A DNA stretch of 64,000 nucleotides, taken from Pegethrix bostrychoides GSE-TBD4-15B. Its GTDB lineage: Bacteria; Cyanobacteriota; Cyanobacteriia; Elainellales; Elainellaceae. The position numbers were made by a program, and so were the translations under genes. Numbering within the stretch: position 1 is the first letter of the stretch; each line of letters begins with the position of its first letter. Of this stretch, positions 36,688 to 45,704 are shown one piece after another. Location of the stretch: the NCBI GenBank assembly GCA_019359155.1, contig JAHHHV010000079.1, positions 1 to 64,000 on the forward strand, given 5' to 3'. Below the pieces are notes generated by a model. That model made no database searches and was not told the origin of the DNA. It saw only the letters and a program-made list of their open reading frames with translations.

Positions 36688-38145
36688 CTATTCTGAAGCC
36701 TGATCCTGGGCAGCTCTATTCTGGGCAATTCTATATAGACGGCCAGACTGGGCTTGCAGCTCAGCGTGATCGGTGGCGGCTATCCGCTCGACATAGTTGA
36801 CTTTAACCTCGTCGAGCAGCGCAATCGTCAAAGCCTGAATCTCGTCTGCCGCCTGACTTTGCTTCAGCTCAGCGCTCAGCGAATCACCCAACTGCCCCAC
36901 CAAACGCCGCAGCAGAACAGCGCCCGTTTCATCTTCCAAGGCCGAACGAATCGCCTCGTAGGCGTTTTTGGAGAGATCGGCGACGAGCTGCTGGGTCAGG
37001 CTGTTGGAAGCAGCGCTGACTCCCGGCAGATTTTGCAGTCCGGCATAGACGGGCGAACGGCCTAAAATCTGAGTGACGCTGTGCGTCAGCAGCGCTTCTA
37101 GCTCCGGCTGGACTTTGGGCAACACCTGATAGATCAACAGATCGCTAAACTGCTTGGCAATCGCCTCTACCTCGTTGACTCCGTTCAGGTCGATGTAGCG
37201 AGACCGCAGCAGCCAGCGCGTCACCTCGCCGCGTCGAATCAGCTCTTGGGCTTGGTCGATCAGGCGCAGCACGACCATTTCGGTGAGTTCGACTGCCACA
37301 GTGGCAATCAAGCCGCGCAAAATTCGCCGCTCCAACGGCTGGAAGTTGACCAGACGGGACTGATCGAGCCGAATCACGACTGGAATCAGCCGCAGCCAGC
37401 GCCAGAACGGCAGCAGCAGCAGTAGGTCGTAGCTGCGCCAAATCACGGTGTCGAGCCAAGCCTGCTGGTAGCGCCGCTTCAAATAGAGCGTCCGGATGAC
37501 AAACTCAGCGGCAAACAGCCCCACAAACCAGAGGTCAAGCTGCCAGAAGTGGTCGATGAATTTGCCGTTTTCGCCAATGTTGCGATAGTAGGCGGTGGCC
37601 AGCAGCGGCTCGATTTCGCTTTGAAAAAACTGCATTGATGACTCCCAGCCCGCCTGCGTCAAGTAATCCTGCGTCCAAAACTGCGCGAAGGCGGCTTTGG
37701 ATGACTGAAGCCCCACCTGCCGCCGGACGCGATTTTTGATCCGCTCTAGCGTGCCGGACTTGTCGCTGGCCGCAAACGGGTTTTCGGTGATCAGATCTAG
37801 ACTCAACTCCTGAAGCTGAGCCAGTTTGGGCAAGACTTCCGGCGACTGAACTCCTGTCAGATCAACCTGTGTTTCCAGCTCTTGTACTGCCGTAAGATAG
37901 GCTTCTATTAAGCGATGCGGCTCAATCCCCTTGAATCGCTCGCCGTACCACTGAGTCAGCTGCGGCAAATGTCTCAGATAAAAATCTCGCCAGGGAATAT
38001 AGCTTAGATCAAACAGCACCAGCAGCAGATTCAGCAGCGCCAAGGCCGCCATCACCTGCTCAAACCAAAGCCTGCGCGGTCTGCCGCTAGATTTGTGGCT
38101 GGATTTGCCAGCAGAACCCCTGCCTGATTGCAGTTGCCTCGCCAT
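36688..38145 (-). CDS. conserved hypothetical membrane protein
   Basis: The 485-residue protein has a basic Ser/Gly/Lys N-terminus, then a hydrophobic helix (about 30-50; VMAALALLNLLLVLFDLSYI). A ~140-residue soluble region follows, and two or three further membrane segments (about 200-285) with basic residues (LYLKRRYQQAW, LLLLLPFWRWLRLIPVV). The second half (about 300-485) is a long helical soluble domain. The central part loosely recalls voltage-sensor-like segments, but no channel motif is seen. I would keep it hypothetical. It is probably monocistronic. Confidence 0.72.
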   Translation of the reverse strand: MARQLQSGRGSAGKSSHKSSGRPRRLWFEQVMAALALLNLLLVLFDLSYIPWRDFYLRHLPQLTQWYGERFKGIEPHRLIEAYLTAVQELETQVDLTGVQSPEVLPKLAQLQELSLDLITENPFAASDKSGTLERIKNRVRRQVGLQSSKAAFAQFWTQDYLTQAGWESSMQFFQSEIEPLLATAYYRNIGENGKFIDHFWQLDLWFVGLFAAEFVIRTLYLKRRYQQAWLDTVIWRSYDLLLLLPFWRWLRLIPVVIRLDQSRLVNFQPLERRILRGLIATVAVELTEMVVLRLIDQAQELIRRGEVTRWLLRSRYIDLNGVNEVEAIAKQFSDLLIYQVLPKVQPELEALLTHSVTQILGRSPVYAGLQNLPGVSAASNSLTQQLVADLSKNAYEAIRSALEDETGAVLLRRLVGQLGDSLSAELKQSQAADEIQALTIALLDEVKVNYVERIAATDHAELQAQSGRLYRIAQNRAAQDQASE

Positions 38146-38352
38146 AGCTGCCCTAGCTTTTGCCTACTTTCCGAGAGTATCTTATCTGAGAGACTTAACT
38201 TAAATTGAGAGACTTAAATAGAGACTTAATTCAGAGCACTCTTGCTTGGCTTGCGCTATCTGGGACTCCCAAGCGGTGAATGAGCCTGCGCTAAGATGGT
38301 CAATATATCTTCACAGATATTTATAAAGTCATTACGCAAAACGAGCGCAATC

Positions 38353-39282
38353 ATGCAAACTGCAGCGGCTTCTACAGGACAGGCTTCTACAGGGCAATAC
38401 TGGACTTGGCGCGGCCATTCGATCTACTACATCCGGGCAGGGCAGCCCAATTTTGAGCGACCACCGCTGCTGCTGGTGCACGGCTTTGGTGCTTCCACTG
38501 ACCACTGGCGCAAAAACATCCAAGGGCTGAGCCAAGAGTTTGAGGTCTGGGCGATTGACCTGCTTGGCTTCGGGCGCTCGACGAAAGCGGCTGTAGACTA
38601 TGGTGCAGATCTCTGGCGCGACCAGCTGCAAGATTTTATTGCCAGCGTGATTGGCCGACCGGTGGTTTTAGCTGGCAATTCGCTGGGTGGCTATGCGTCG
38701 CTTTGTTTAGCGGCTCAGCGCCCAGATTGGGCAGCAGGTCTAGTCTTGCTCAACCCAGCAGGGCCGTTTACCGAAACTCAGCTTGAAGCGCCCGCTAAGC
38801 CCGATCCATTGCGTGAGGTGCTGTTCAACCTGTCGCGACAGGTCATGCTGCTGCCCTTGCCGAGCTGGCTGCTGTTTCAATATGTGCGGCAAAAATCTGT
38901 GATCCGCCAGACGCTTGAGAAAGTCTACCTGGATAAAACGGCAATCACCGACGAGCTGATTGAGGATATCTACCGTCCATCCTGCGATCCGGGGGCGGCA
39001 ACGGTGTTTGCGGCAGTGTTCAAGTCGCCGCAGGGTGAAAAGAACGACCTGCTGCTCAGTCAGCTGACCTGCCCTTTGCTGATGCTCTGGGGCGAGGGCG
39101 ATCCCTGGATGAGTGGCCGCAGTCGCGGTGCAAGATTTCGCCAGCACTACCCCCAGCTCACCGAATACTATTTGCAGGCAGGCCACTGTCCGCATGACGA
39201 AGTTCCAGAGCAGGTGAACGCACTGATCCGCGACTGGATGCTTAATTTGGCAAATAAGCCAGAGGCTGTAAACCTCGCTTGA
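38353..39282 (+). CDS. alpha/beta hydrolase
   Basis: The 309-residue protein (ATG 38353; an in-frame ATG at 38296 would add 19 residues) has an oxyanion-hole VHGFGAST (42-49), the nucleophile elbow GNSLGG (S110), and the catalytic His in AGHCPHDE near the C-terminus. An Asp is likely in WGEGDPW. The layout, including YYIRAG and IDLLGFGRS, resembles cyanobacterial and plastid hydrolases related to chlorophyll dephytylase/pheophytinase, but the substrate is not determined. Its last 41 bp overlap the convergent DUF1643 gene. Confidence 0.88.
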   Translation: MQTAAASTGQASTGQYWTWRGHSIYYIRAGQPNFERPPLLLVHGFGASTDHWRKNIQGLSQEFEVWAIDLLGFGRSTKAAVDYGADLWRDQLQDFIASVIGRPVVLAGNSLGGYASLCLAAQRPDWAAGLVLLNPAGPFTETQLEAPAKPDPLREVLFNLSRQVMLLPLPSWLLFQYVRQKSVIRQTLEKVYLDKTAITDELIEDIYRPSCDPGAATVFAAVFKSPQGEKNDLLLSQLTCPLLMLWGEGDPWMSGRSRGARFRQHYPQLTEYYLQAGHCPHDEVPEQVNALIRDWMLNLANKPEAVNLA

Positions 39283-39724
39283 GATAGAGCGGATGGCTGG
39301 GCTGTCCAGATCGATTGATGCCCAGGCAGAAGCATTTTGCCGGAGCAATCCTGCTCAAAACTTGCCGATCTCGACCATATAGACTGCCCCAGTTGCCCCA
39401 AGCCAAAATTACGCATTCGGCTTGCGCTACCGCCGCCTGCAAATGCTGATCGCAGTCAGCTCCCACTGGATCGACTGCCTGCCGGAGCTGGGCTGGATGC
39501 GTTGCCCGCAGGCCAAATAGATTCACAACTTCTAGGCCACCATAGCCCCAAGTCTGGGCAAAGCTGAGGCAGCGGCGAATTGTTGGATCATTAACGCTAG
39601 CATCGGCAGTGCTGGGATTGAGCATCACAAAAGTGATCAGCGGCGCAGCAGGCTGCCAAATCCGCCAGAGTCGGTAGCGGTAGGCTGCTGTTGGATCAAA
39701 ACAGGCTCCGGTTTCCACGGGCAT
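39242..39724 (-). CDS. DUF1643 domain protein
   Basis: The 160-residue protein has RLWRIWQPAAPLITFVMLNPSTADA, DPTIRRCLSFAQTWGYGGLEVVNLFGLRAT and VILAWGNWG, a clear DUF1643 pattern. The function is unknown. The last Leu/Pro codons overlap the 3' end of the alpha/beta hydrolase gene by 41 bp on the opposite strand, so both coding sequences constrain that segment. ATG 39724 is the only sensible start. Confidence 0.85.
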   Translation of the reverse strand: MPVETGACFDPTAAYRYRLWRIWQPAAPLITFVMLNPSTADASVNDPTIRRCLSFAQTWGYGGLEVVNLFGLRATHPAQLRQAVDPVGADCDQHLQAAVAQAECVILAWGNWGSLYGRDRQVLSRIAPAKCFCLGINRSGQPSHPLYLKRGLQPLAYLPN

Positions 39725-39950
39725 TGCTGAAGGGTTACCAAGAGTTTTAAGAAGGCACTCTCTGAGTATGCTATGACAGGAGAAGGCTGGAGAGCAGCCT
39801 TGTTTGGCCGGACAATTCTGCGATAGATTCGGTAGGCTAGAGAGTAAAGATTTCTGGATTGACTTACGCCCGACTTTCGATAGCTGTTTCCGTAGCTAGA
39901 TTTCTAGCGCTAGCCGCTGACCTCGTACACCCGAAAGGAAAATTAGAGTC

Positions 39951-40718
39951 ATGGGACTATTTGACCGTGTGAGCCGCTTGGTTCGAGCCAATATCAATGA
40001 TGCTGTGAGCAAGGCTGAAGATCCAGAGAAAATTCTGGAGCAGGCCATCATCGATATGCAGGAAGATTTGGTGCAGCTGCGTCAGGCTGTCGCTACCGCT
40101 ATCGCCAGCCAAAAGCGCACCCAGCAGCAGTACCAGCAAGCCCAAACCGAGGCCGATAACTGGCAGCGTCGGGCACAGCTAGCCTTGCAAAAAGGAGACG
40201 AGAATCTAGCTCGCGAAGCGCTCAGCCGCAAAAAAGTTCAGTCTGAGAGCGCCACGGCCATGAAGACCCAGCTCGACCAGCAGTCGGGCACGGTGGATAC
40301 GCTGAAGCGTAACCTGATTGCCCTCGAAGGCAAAATCTCGGAAGCCAAGACCAAGAAAGACATGCTCAAGGCCAGAGCCGGAGCGGCCAAAGCTAACGAG
40401 CAGCTGCAAAAAGCTGTCGGCAATATGGGCACCGGCAGCGCCATGAGCGCCTTTGAGCGGATGGAAGAAAAGGTGCTGCAAATGGAGGCCAAGTCACAGG
40501 CGGCAGCTGAGCTAGCGGGAGCCGACCTGGAAAGCCAGTTTTCGATGCTGGAATCGGGCAGCAACGTGGATGACGAGCTAGCAGCCATGAAGGCTCAGCT
40601 GCTCGGTGGATCTGCTCCCGCTCAGGCTCAGCTACCCAGCAACCAAACCGCAGCCCCCCAGGATGCTGCAGTCGATGCGGAGTTAGAAGCCCTGAAAACA
40701 CAGCTCGATCAGCTTTAG
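39951..40718 (+). CDS. vipp1: VIPP1/IM30 membrane-remodelling protein (PspA family)
   Basis: VIPP1 assembles rings and rods on thylakoid and plasma membranes and supports thylakoid formation and membrane repair. The 255-residue protein starts MGLFDRVSRLVRANINDAVSKAEDPEK, with the conserved amphipathic helix 0, and continues as the long PspA coiled coil. After ~residue 215 a linker leads to an extra C-terminal helix (VDAELEALKTQLDQL), which distinguishes VIPP1 from PspA. AAAGGAAA precedes the ATG. It is a single gene with its own terminator. Confidence 0.95.
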   Translation: MGLFDRVSRLVRANINDAVSKAEDPEKILEQAIIDMQEDLVQLRQAVATAIASQKRTQQQYQQAQTEADNWQRRAQLALQKGDENLAREALSRKKVQSESATAMKTQLDQQSGTVDTLKRNLIALEGKISEAKTKKDMLKARAGAAKANEQLQKAVGNMGTGSAMSAFERMEEKVLQMEAKSQAAAELAGADLESQFSMLESGSNVDDELAAMKAQLLGGSAPAQAQLPSNQTAAPQDAAVDAELEALKTQLDQL

Positions 40719-40780
40719 GGCAGCTTCAAATGTTCAGCCAGGATTTTTACTAGGGTTTACTAAAGGGTTTTTAACTAAAC

Positions 40781-40809
40781 GGTGAGGAGCCTATCCTCAC
40801 CGTTTTTTG
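40781..40809 (+). terminator. intrinsic terminator of vipp1
   Basis: A 9-bp stem (CGGTGAGGA 40781-40789 with 40795-40803) and a 5-nt loop are followed by six T residues. Confidence 0.93.
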
Positions 40810-40949
40810 GGCTAACTGCTCACTAGTCACTCTTTGCCCAGAATCATTTCTGTATCCTGAGACTTATGCTGGCGGTTTGGCCAGAGTAGTCTCTTGTGAC
40901 TAAAATTTGGCAACGTCCAAACTGATCTTTTCTTTCAAGTAATTTTTCT

Positions 40950-41744
40950 ATGAAACGACTTCGCTTTTGGCTCACGGCCTGTTTGACGGCTCTTCTAGCG
41001 ATTGGCACGGTGACAGCCTGCAATTCAGGCGGCGGTGCAGGCAGCAGCAATACGCTGACAATGGCGACCTCAGCCGACTATCCGCCCTATGAATATGTAG
41101 ATTCCAGCAGCGGCAGTCAGGAAATTATTGGGTTTGATGTCGATATTGCCAAGCACATTACCGAGAAGCTGGGATATGAGCTGAAAATTGACAACGTAGA
41201 TTTCAACGGCCTGATTCCGGCGCTGCAATCCAAGCGAGCTGACTTTGTGATGGCGGGCATGACTCCCACCGCCGAGCGCAAGCAAAACGTCGATTTCTCA
41301 ACCATTTATTACGATGCCAAAAACACAATCGTCGCCAAAAAAGGCAGCAGCCTGACCACAGCTGAAAGCCTGAACGGTAAGGCAGTCGGCGTGCAGCTTG
41401 GCTCAATCCAGGAAACTGCCGCCAAAGATATCAAAGGCATTCAGGCTAAGCCGCTGAACCGGATTAGCGAGATGGTGCAGGAGCTGAAGGCTGGTCGCGT
41501 TGAGGCGCTGATCATGGAAGATACGGTGGCCAAGGGCTTCATTGCCTCAAACCCTGATCTAGAGTTCAACACGATTCCCAATACGGGCGAATCTGGCTCG
41601 GCTGTGGCCTTCCCCAAAGGCTCGGAGCTGGTCGCCAAGTTTGACCCGATTCTGGCCGAGATGAAATCCAGCGGCAAAATGGAAGAGCTGGTGACGAAGT
41701 GGTTTGGAGCCGATGCGCCCGCGCCCGCCAAGTCGCCAAGCTAA
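40950..41744 (+). CDS. amino-acid ABC transporter substrate-binding lipoprotein
   Basis: The 264-residue protein has a lipoprotein signal (MKRLRFWLTACLTALLAIG, lipobox VTAC with Cys near 24). The mature part is a type II periplasmic binding fold with TSADYPPYEYVD, IIGFDVDIAKHITEKLGYEL, FNGLIPALQSKRADFVMAGMTPTAERKQNVDFS and GKAVGVQLGS. This matches the polar or basic amino-acid family 3 group; the exact ligand is unknown. It is followed by an intrinsic terminator, then by the permease and ATPase genes. Confidence 0.94.
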   Translation: MKRLRFWLTACLTALLAIGTVTACNSGGGAGSSNTLTMATSADYPPYEYVDSSSGSQEIIGFDVDIAKHITEKLGYELKIDNVDFNGLIPALQSKRADFVMAGMTPTAERKQNVDFSTIYYDAKNTIVAKKGSSLTTAESLNGKAVGVQLGSIQETAAKDIKGIQAKPLNRISEMVQELKAGRVEALIMEDTVAKGFIASNPDLEFNTIPNTGESGSAVAFPKGSELVAKFDPILAEMKSSGKMEELVTKWFGADAPAPAKSPS

Positions 41745-41799
41745 TCACCCGGCTAAGCTTTTAGCCAGAGCAGCACCAGAGCAATAACAGCATAACGAG

Positions 41800-41830
41800 A
41801 CAGTAGCCTGCTGCATGGGCTACTGTTTTT
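41800..41830 (+). terminator. terminator between binding-protein and permease genes
   Basis: ACAGTAGCC (41800-41808) pairs with GGCTACTGT (41818-41826) and is followed by TTTT. Partial readthrough would give more binding protein than permease. Confidence 0.88.
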
Positions 41831-41893
41831 AATTTCTTTTGGCAGTAAACTCACGGTGATTTTGTAGTAATAACAGCAATAAATGCTTCAGGC

Positions 41894-42592
41894 ATGTTGA
41901 GATTTACGTCTGCTCTTCTGGCTCAAACGGGGCTAGCTCTAGACTTTTCCAAAATTGTCCCCAGCATTCCGTTTATTTTGCAGGGCATCGGCGTGACGCT
42001 GGCCTTCACGCTGGTTTCAGCGCTGATTGGCTTTAGCTGGGGCACGATTCTCTCGATTTTTAAGATCTCGAATATCAAGCCGCTGAAATGGTTCGCCGAT
42101 TTTTATACCTCAATTTTTCGCGGCACGCCCTTGATTTTGCAGCTCGCCATTATCTACTACGCTACGCCGCAGCTCCTGGGCTACCCGATTCCGGGCTTTC
42201 AGGCAGGCGTGATTGCCTTTGCGCTCAACTCAGCCGCCTATAGCTCGGAGACAATTCGGGGCGGGATTTTGGCGGTGGACAAAGGCCAGCGCGAGGCCGC
42301 GATGACGCTAGGGGTTTCCTACCCACTGTTTATGTGGGACATTATCCTGCCGCAGGCGTTCAAAAATATTTTGCCGGCATTGGTGAATGAAAGCATCGCG
42401 CTGCTGAAAGACTCGGCGCTGGTTTCGACGATTGGGGCGCAGGACTTGATGCGGCGGGCAGATATTGTCAGAGCCGAGAAGTTTATTTACTTTGAGCCTT
42501 ATATTTTTGTGGGCTTGATCTATTACGTGATGATTACTGGCTTTACGCTGGTGGCCAGAAGACTTGAGTTAAGGATGCGAAAAAGTGATTAG
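41894..42592 (+). CDS. amino-acid ABC transporter permease
   Basis: The 232-residue protein has the His/Glu/Gln-type permease layout with about five transmembrane helices. It has [18 protein letters not shown], the EAA-like loop [36 protein letters not shown], and a C-terminal basic tail [11 protein letters not shown]. It partners the adjacent ATPase, whose GTG start overlaps its end by 8 bp. Upstream is the binding-protein gene beyond a terminator. It probably imports polar or basic amino acids. Confidence 0.94.
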   Translation: MLRFTSALLAQTGLALDFSKIVPSIPFILQGIGVTLAFTLVSALIGFSWGTILSIFKISNIKPLKWFADFYTSIFRGTPLILQLAIIYYATPQLLGYPIPGFQAGVIAFALNSAAYSSETIRGGILAVDKGQREAAMTLGVSYPLFMWDIILPQAFKNILPALVNESIALLKDSALVSTIGAQDLMRRADIVRAEKFIYFEPYIFVGLIYYVMITGFTLVARRLELRMRKSD

Positions 42593-43307
42593 AACCGAGT
42601 TTCTCTGCAAATCGTTTGGCAAGCTAGATGTCCTCAAAGATATCTCTACCAACATTGAGAAGGGTGAGGTAGTTGCGATTATTGGCCCGTCGGGCAGCGG
42701 CAAATCTACCTTTCTGCGCTGCCTGAATCTACTAGAAGTGCCGACGCGTGGTCGGGTGTATATCGACAATGTTGATATCACGCAGCCACAGATTGACATC
42801 AAAAAAGTGCGGCAAAACATGGGAATGGTGTTTCAGCACTTCAACCTGTTTCCGCACAAGACCGTTTTGCAAAACGTCACCTATGGCCCGTGCAAAGTCA
42901 AGCAGATATCCAAACCGGAAGCTGAAAAGCTAGGGCTGGATCTGTTGACGAAAGTGGGGCTAGCTGAAAAAGCCAACGTCTACCCATCTCGACTCTCAGG
43001 CGGCCAAAAGCAGCGGGTGGCGATTGCGCGGGCGCTGGCAATGCAGCCGGAAGTCATGCTGTTTGATGAACCCACCTCGGCACTCGACCCAGAAATGGTC
43101 AAAGAGGTGCTAGACGTGATGAAAGGACTGGTAGAGAGCGGCATGACGATGGCCATTGTCACTCACGAAATGGGCTTTGCCCGTGAGGTGGCTGACCGGA
43201 TTCTGTTTCTCGAAACCGGACGGCTCGTTGAAGACGCACCGCCCGACGTATTTTTTACGCAGCCCAAGAGCGAGCGCGCCTGTCAGTTTCTGGAAAAGGT
43301 GCTTTAG
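42585..43307 (+). CDS. amino-acid ABC transporter ATPase (GlnQ type)
   Basis: The 240-residue ATPase has Walker A GPSGSGKS (34-41), a Q-loop region [15 protein letters not shown], signature [19 protein letters not shown], Walker [16 protein letters not shown] and H-loop VTHEMGFA. These are the usual GlnQ/HisP features. The GTG start at 42585 lies inside the permease gene, a sign of translational coupling. Its TAG stop overlaps the stop of the convergent peptidoglycan-binding gene. Confidence 0.96.
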   Translation: MIRTEFLCKSFGKLDVLKDISTNIEKGEVVAIIGPSGSGKSTFLRCLNLLEVPTRGRVYIDNVDITQPQIDIKKVRQNMGMVFQHFNLFPHKTVLQNVTYGPCKVKQISKPEAEKLGLDLLTKVGLAEKANVYPSRLSGGQKQRVAIARALAMQPEVMLFDEPTSALDPEMVKEVLDVMKGLVESGMTMAIVTHEMGFAREVADRILFLETGRLVEDAPPDVFFTQPKSERACQFLEKVL

Positions 43308-44446
43308 TTGCCAAAATCTGCACCGCTCAGGCCATAAGACTGCTGCGCCTGGTTGATGGCGTTCTGCGTGGCAAAGTCGTACTCGCCAGTTATTTCTGCT
43401 GGCTCAAAGCCATTAAGTTGCAGTCGCCTTTGCAGTTCAATGACGCTAAAGCGACCGCCTTCGCCGGGAAGGCTGGGTGACTGGTAGGACGGCTGAACGG
43501 AGGGTTGCGTCGGCGTCATGGCGGCTTCTGGAATTGCGGGAGGCAAGGCTGGAACCTGCACGGCAGCCGCAGGCAGCGCCATCGGGGCAGGGACAACAGC
43601 GGGCGCAACGGCTGTCTGCGGGATGGCGGCAGGGGCAACGACTGGGCTAGCTGCGGGGATTGCGGCGCTGGCGAGGGCTGATTCGACCTGCGGTCCTGCA
43701 ATGCCGTCTGCAGTCAGACCCTGCGACTGCTGAAAGGCTGTCAGCGCCACCTCTGTCTGCTCCCCAAAGCTGCCGCTAATTGGGCCGTCATAGTAGCCCA
43801 GCGCCTGCAAGCGACTCTGCAAATCGCTGACCTCAGAGCCAGTATCCCCCAATTGCAGCAGACCGTCCGCTGGGGTGGCCGCCGGGGTCGCTGAGGTGTA
43901 GGTCGTTTCGGTGGTTTCACCAGCAGATTGGGCAGGAGCCTGATAGAGCGCTGATTCTGTAGCGCTGCCGACAATGCCATCTACCGCCAAGCCTCGATCG
44001 CGCTGAAAGCGCATGATGGCTGCTTGGGTCGCATCATCAAAAACGCCGTTGACTGCGCCGTTGTAGTAGCCCAACTGCACCAACTGCTGCTGCAAGGCAG
44101 AGACCTCACCGCCCGTAGAGGCTGCACCGCCTGGATCTGCCGCTCTAGCTTCCCCATTCAGCGCTGCCTGGGTTTCTGCTCCGACAATGCCATCTGCCGC
44201 CAGACCGTTGGCCTGCTGGAACTGCAAGACAGCGGCTTGCGTCGCCGTATCGAAATTGCCTGTCACCCCAGCTCTGTAGTAGCCGAGTCTGGCCAGATTC
44301 TCCTGAAGTTCAGCGACAGAACCGCCCTGGTCGCTAGGTTGAATCAGATCAGAGGGATAGGATTGAGCCTGAGCGGCAAGAGGCTGGCCAAGCGCTAGCG
44401 TCGCGGCCAGCAGTCCTAGCAGTGATGATTTGGAAGTTTGGGTCAT
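43304..44446 (-). CDS. secreted protein with repeated peptidoglycan-binding domains
   Basis: The 380-residue protein has a signal peptide (about 1-27; [21 protein letters not shown]). Three peptidoglycan-binding type 1 domains follow, near 36-93, 112-165 and 195-255 (each LQxxLxxLGYY.G.xxGxFDxATQAAVxxFQ...DGIVG). An Ala/Pro-rich linker (about 258-330) leads to a fourth, divergent repeat (about 330-375; [30 protein letters not shown]). No catalytic domain is present, so it is probably a cell-wall-binding protein. It ends at the same bases as the convergent ATPase gene. Confidence 0.9.
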   Translation of the reverse strand: MTQTSKSSLLGLLAATLALGQPLAAQAQSYPSDLIQPSDQGGSVAELQENLARLGYYRAGVTGNFDTATQAAVLQFQQANGLAADGIVGAETQAALNGEARAADPGGAASTGGEVSALQQQLVQLGYYNGAVNGVFDDATQAAIMRFQRDRGLAVDGIVGSATESALYQAPAQSAGETTETTYTSATPAATPADGLLQLGDTGSEVSDLQSRLQALGYYDGPISGSFGEQTEVALTAFQQSQGLTADGIAGPQVESALASAAIPAASPVVAPAAIPQTAVAPAVVPAPMALPAAAVQVPALPPAIPEAAMTPTQPSVQPSYQSPSLPGEGGRFSVIELQRRLQLNGFEPAEITGEYDFATQNAINQAQQSYGLSGADFGN

Positions 44447-44513
44447 AGTGCTTCGTGGGGATAGTCAACCTACTGCGTCTAGAGTTTAAAAAGCATCTTA
44501 AGTTCTGGATCTA

Positions 44514-44652
44514 AGAAGCTGTTTGTAAAAGAGTATGAAGAACCTTGCAACCCTTGCAGGACAGGCTCTTCGAATATTTAGTTCAATTGTTCTAAAAACA
44601 CCGGAAAGCCTTGCATGACTAAGGGATACACATTCTTTTACAAACAGCTTCT
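44514..44652. mobile_element. 139-bp MITE-like element
   Basis: Exact 19-bp terminal inverted repeats (AGAAGCTGTTTGTAAAAGA at 44514-44532 and its complement at 44634-44652) flank about 101 bp of non-coding DNA. No clear target-site duplication is visible. Size and structure suggest a non-autonomous transposable element; no parent transposase is in the window. Confidence 0.65.
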
Positions 44653-44747
44653 AAAGCGGCCTCGAATAGTGAGGAATTTTAGAACAGTTTTCAAAAAATG
44701 AACGATTTATTTTTGAGCCAGCTTGATGCAAATTCAAGATTCGCATC

Positions 44748-44779
44748 AAAAAACCAGCCCGTTGAAGCTGGGCTGGTTT
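44748..44779 (-). terminator. intrinsic terminator of the 56-aa membrane ORF
   Basis: On the minus strand a 10-bp stem (44770-44779 with 44751-44760) is followed by a U-run encoded by the A-tract at 44748-44753. The loop is 9 nt. Confidence 0.9.
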
Positions 44780-44805
44780 GAAAGCGGGTACATAACTCTT
44801 GCCAA

Positions 44806-44976
44806 TTACCAGAAATGGTCAATCACTAGCGCTAATGAAATGGCTAGACCGGTAATGCCCAAGGCAATCAGCGGGTTTTGCCCCTGCGTGACCGCAAAAT
44901 AAGCCGGAATTCCAGCTCCCATGCCCGCCGTTACCGAAGCCGCCAGCCAGTCTTTCTTCGTATTCTTGTTATACAT
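44806..44976 (-). CDS. small two-helix membrane protein (56 aa)
   Basis: This ORF begins at ATG 44976 with MYNKNTKKDWLAASVTAG and ends before a strong terminator on the same strand. Residues ~11-30 (LAASVTAGMGAGIPAYFAVT) and ~36-53 (LIALGITGLAISLALVI) are likely membrane helices, with a short QGQN turn between them and a basic N-terminus. I do not recognise a named family. The Shine-Dalgarno sequence is weak. The dedicated terminator and sensible topology support a real gene. Confidence 0.65.
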   Translation of the reverse strand: MYNKNTKKDWLAASVTAGMGAGIPAYFAVTQGQNPLIALGITGLAISLALVIDHFW

Positions 44977-45148
44977 GCTAAATTCTTAAAGCTAATTGAG
45001 CAGGCTCGAAAAATCCTTCTCATTAACTTATCACCGAAGCCCAGTCGTCTGGATTTGCAGCCCTCATCTTGTAACCAAGCGTTAGGTTTGCTTAAATTTC
45101 TTAATCAACTGCATCTTAACCCTAGCTTTGGCGCTCGGTTCATAGATC

Positions 45149-45628
45149 TCAGTTCGCGCGAGCTGTGTTGCCAGATTTGACCCAGCCCTGCGCGCCGTTT
45201 GCCACCTGCACCTTCTGCCAGCTACCGTCCGGGCTATCTTCCAAAACCGTGACAATCTGGTTATATTCAATGCCGCCAATCGTGGCCGCATCGATATTCG
45301 GTTCTTGGCGCAGTCTCAGACCAATCGGCTGAGTGACGCGAGCGGCATAGCCCACCGGACTGGGCGAGGGGCTAGGACTAGGGCTAGCGGCTACGGTCGG
45401 TTCTGGGCTAGCCAGACTAGGATCAGGACTAGCTGCCGGACTGGCATCTGGATTAGCCGCCTGCGCCGCCGGACTGGGAGACGGATCGTTGGTAAAGCTG
45501 GGGCGTGGGGGCGGCGTGGCTAGACGGGTGAGCATGTAGCGGGTCAAGCCAGCCCCGGCGAGAAACAGCAGGGCAATTGCCAAAATGAAGCCCAGCACGA
45601 ACTGGGATATCTTAGACATCGTCGCCAT
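45149..45628 (-). CDS. SH3 domain protein with N-terminal membrane anchor
   Basis: The 159-residue protein has one hydrophobic segment (about 7-28; ISQFVLGFILAIALLFLAGAG). A Pro/Ser/Ala-rich linker (about 38-92, PSPSPSP) and a bacterial SH3-like domain (about 93-155; LRLRQEPNIDAATIGGIEYNQIVTVLED, then WQKVQV and GWVKS) follow. It is probably anchored in the inner membrane with the SH3 domain in the periplasm, where such domains bind cell-wall peptides. M4 (45619) is an alternative start. Confidence 0.85.
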   Translation of the reverse strand: MATMSKISQFVLGFILAIALLFLAGAGLTRYMLTRLATPPPRPSFTNDPSPSPAAQAANPDASPAASPDPSLASPEPTVAASPSPSPSPSPVGYAARVTQPIGLRLRQEPNIDAATIGGIEYNQIVTVLEDSPDGSWQKVQVANGAQGWVKSGNTARAN

Positions 45629-45704
45629 AGAGCACTCGCAGGATCAAGGACTCCTCATTGTAGAGACTGCCGTAAGATTTTGCTACCGGATAGCTACCAA
45701 ACGG

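Larger units (their letters stand above)
44447..44805. other. intergenic region with MITE-like element and terminator
   Basis: This 359-bp stretch has no gene. It contains a 139-bp element with terminal inverted repeats and the terminator of the 56-aa ORF, both listed separately. Confidence 0.75.
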
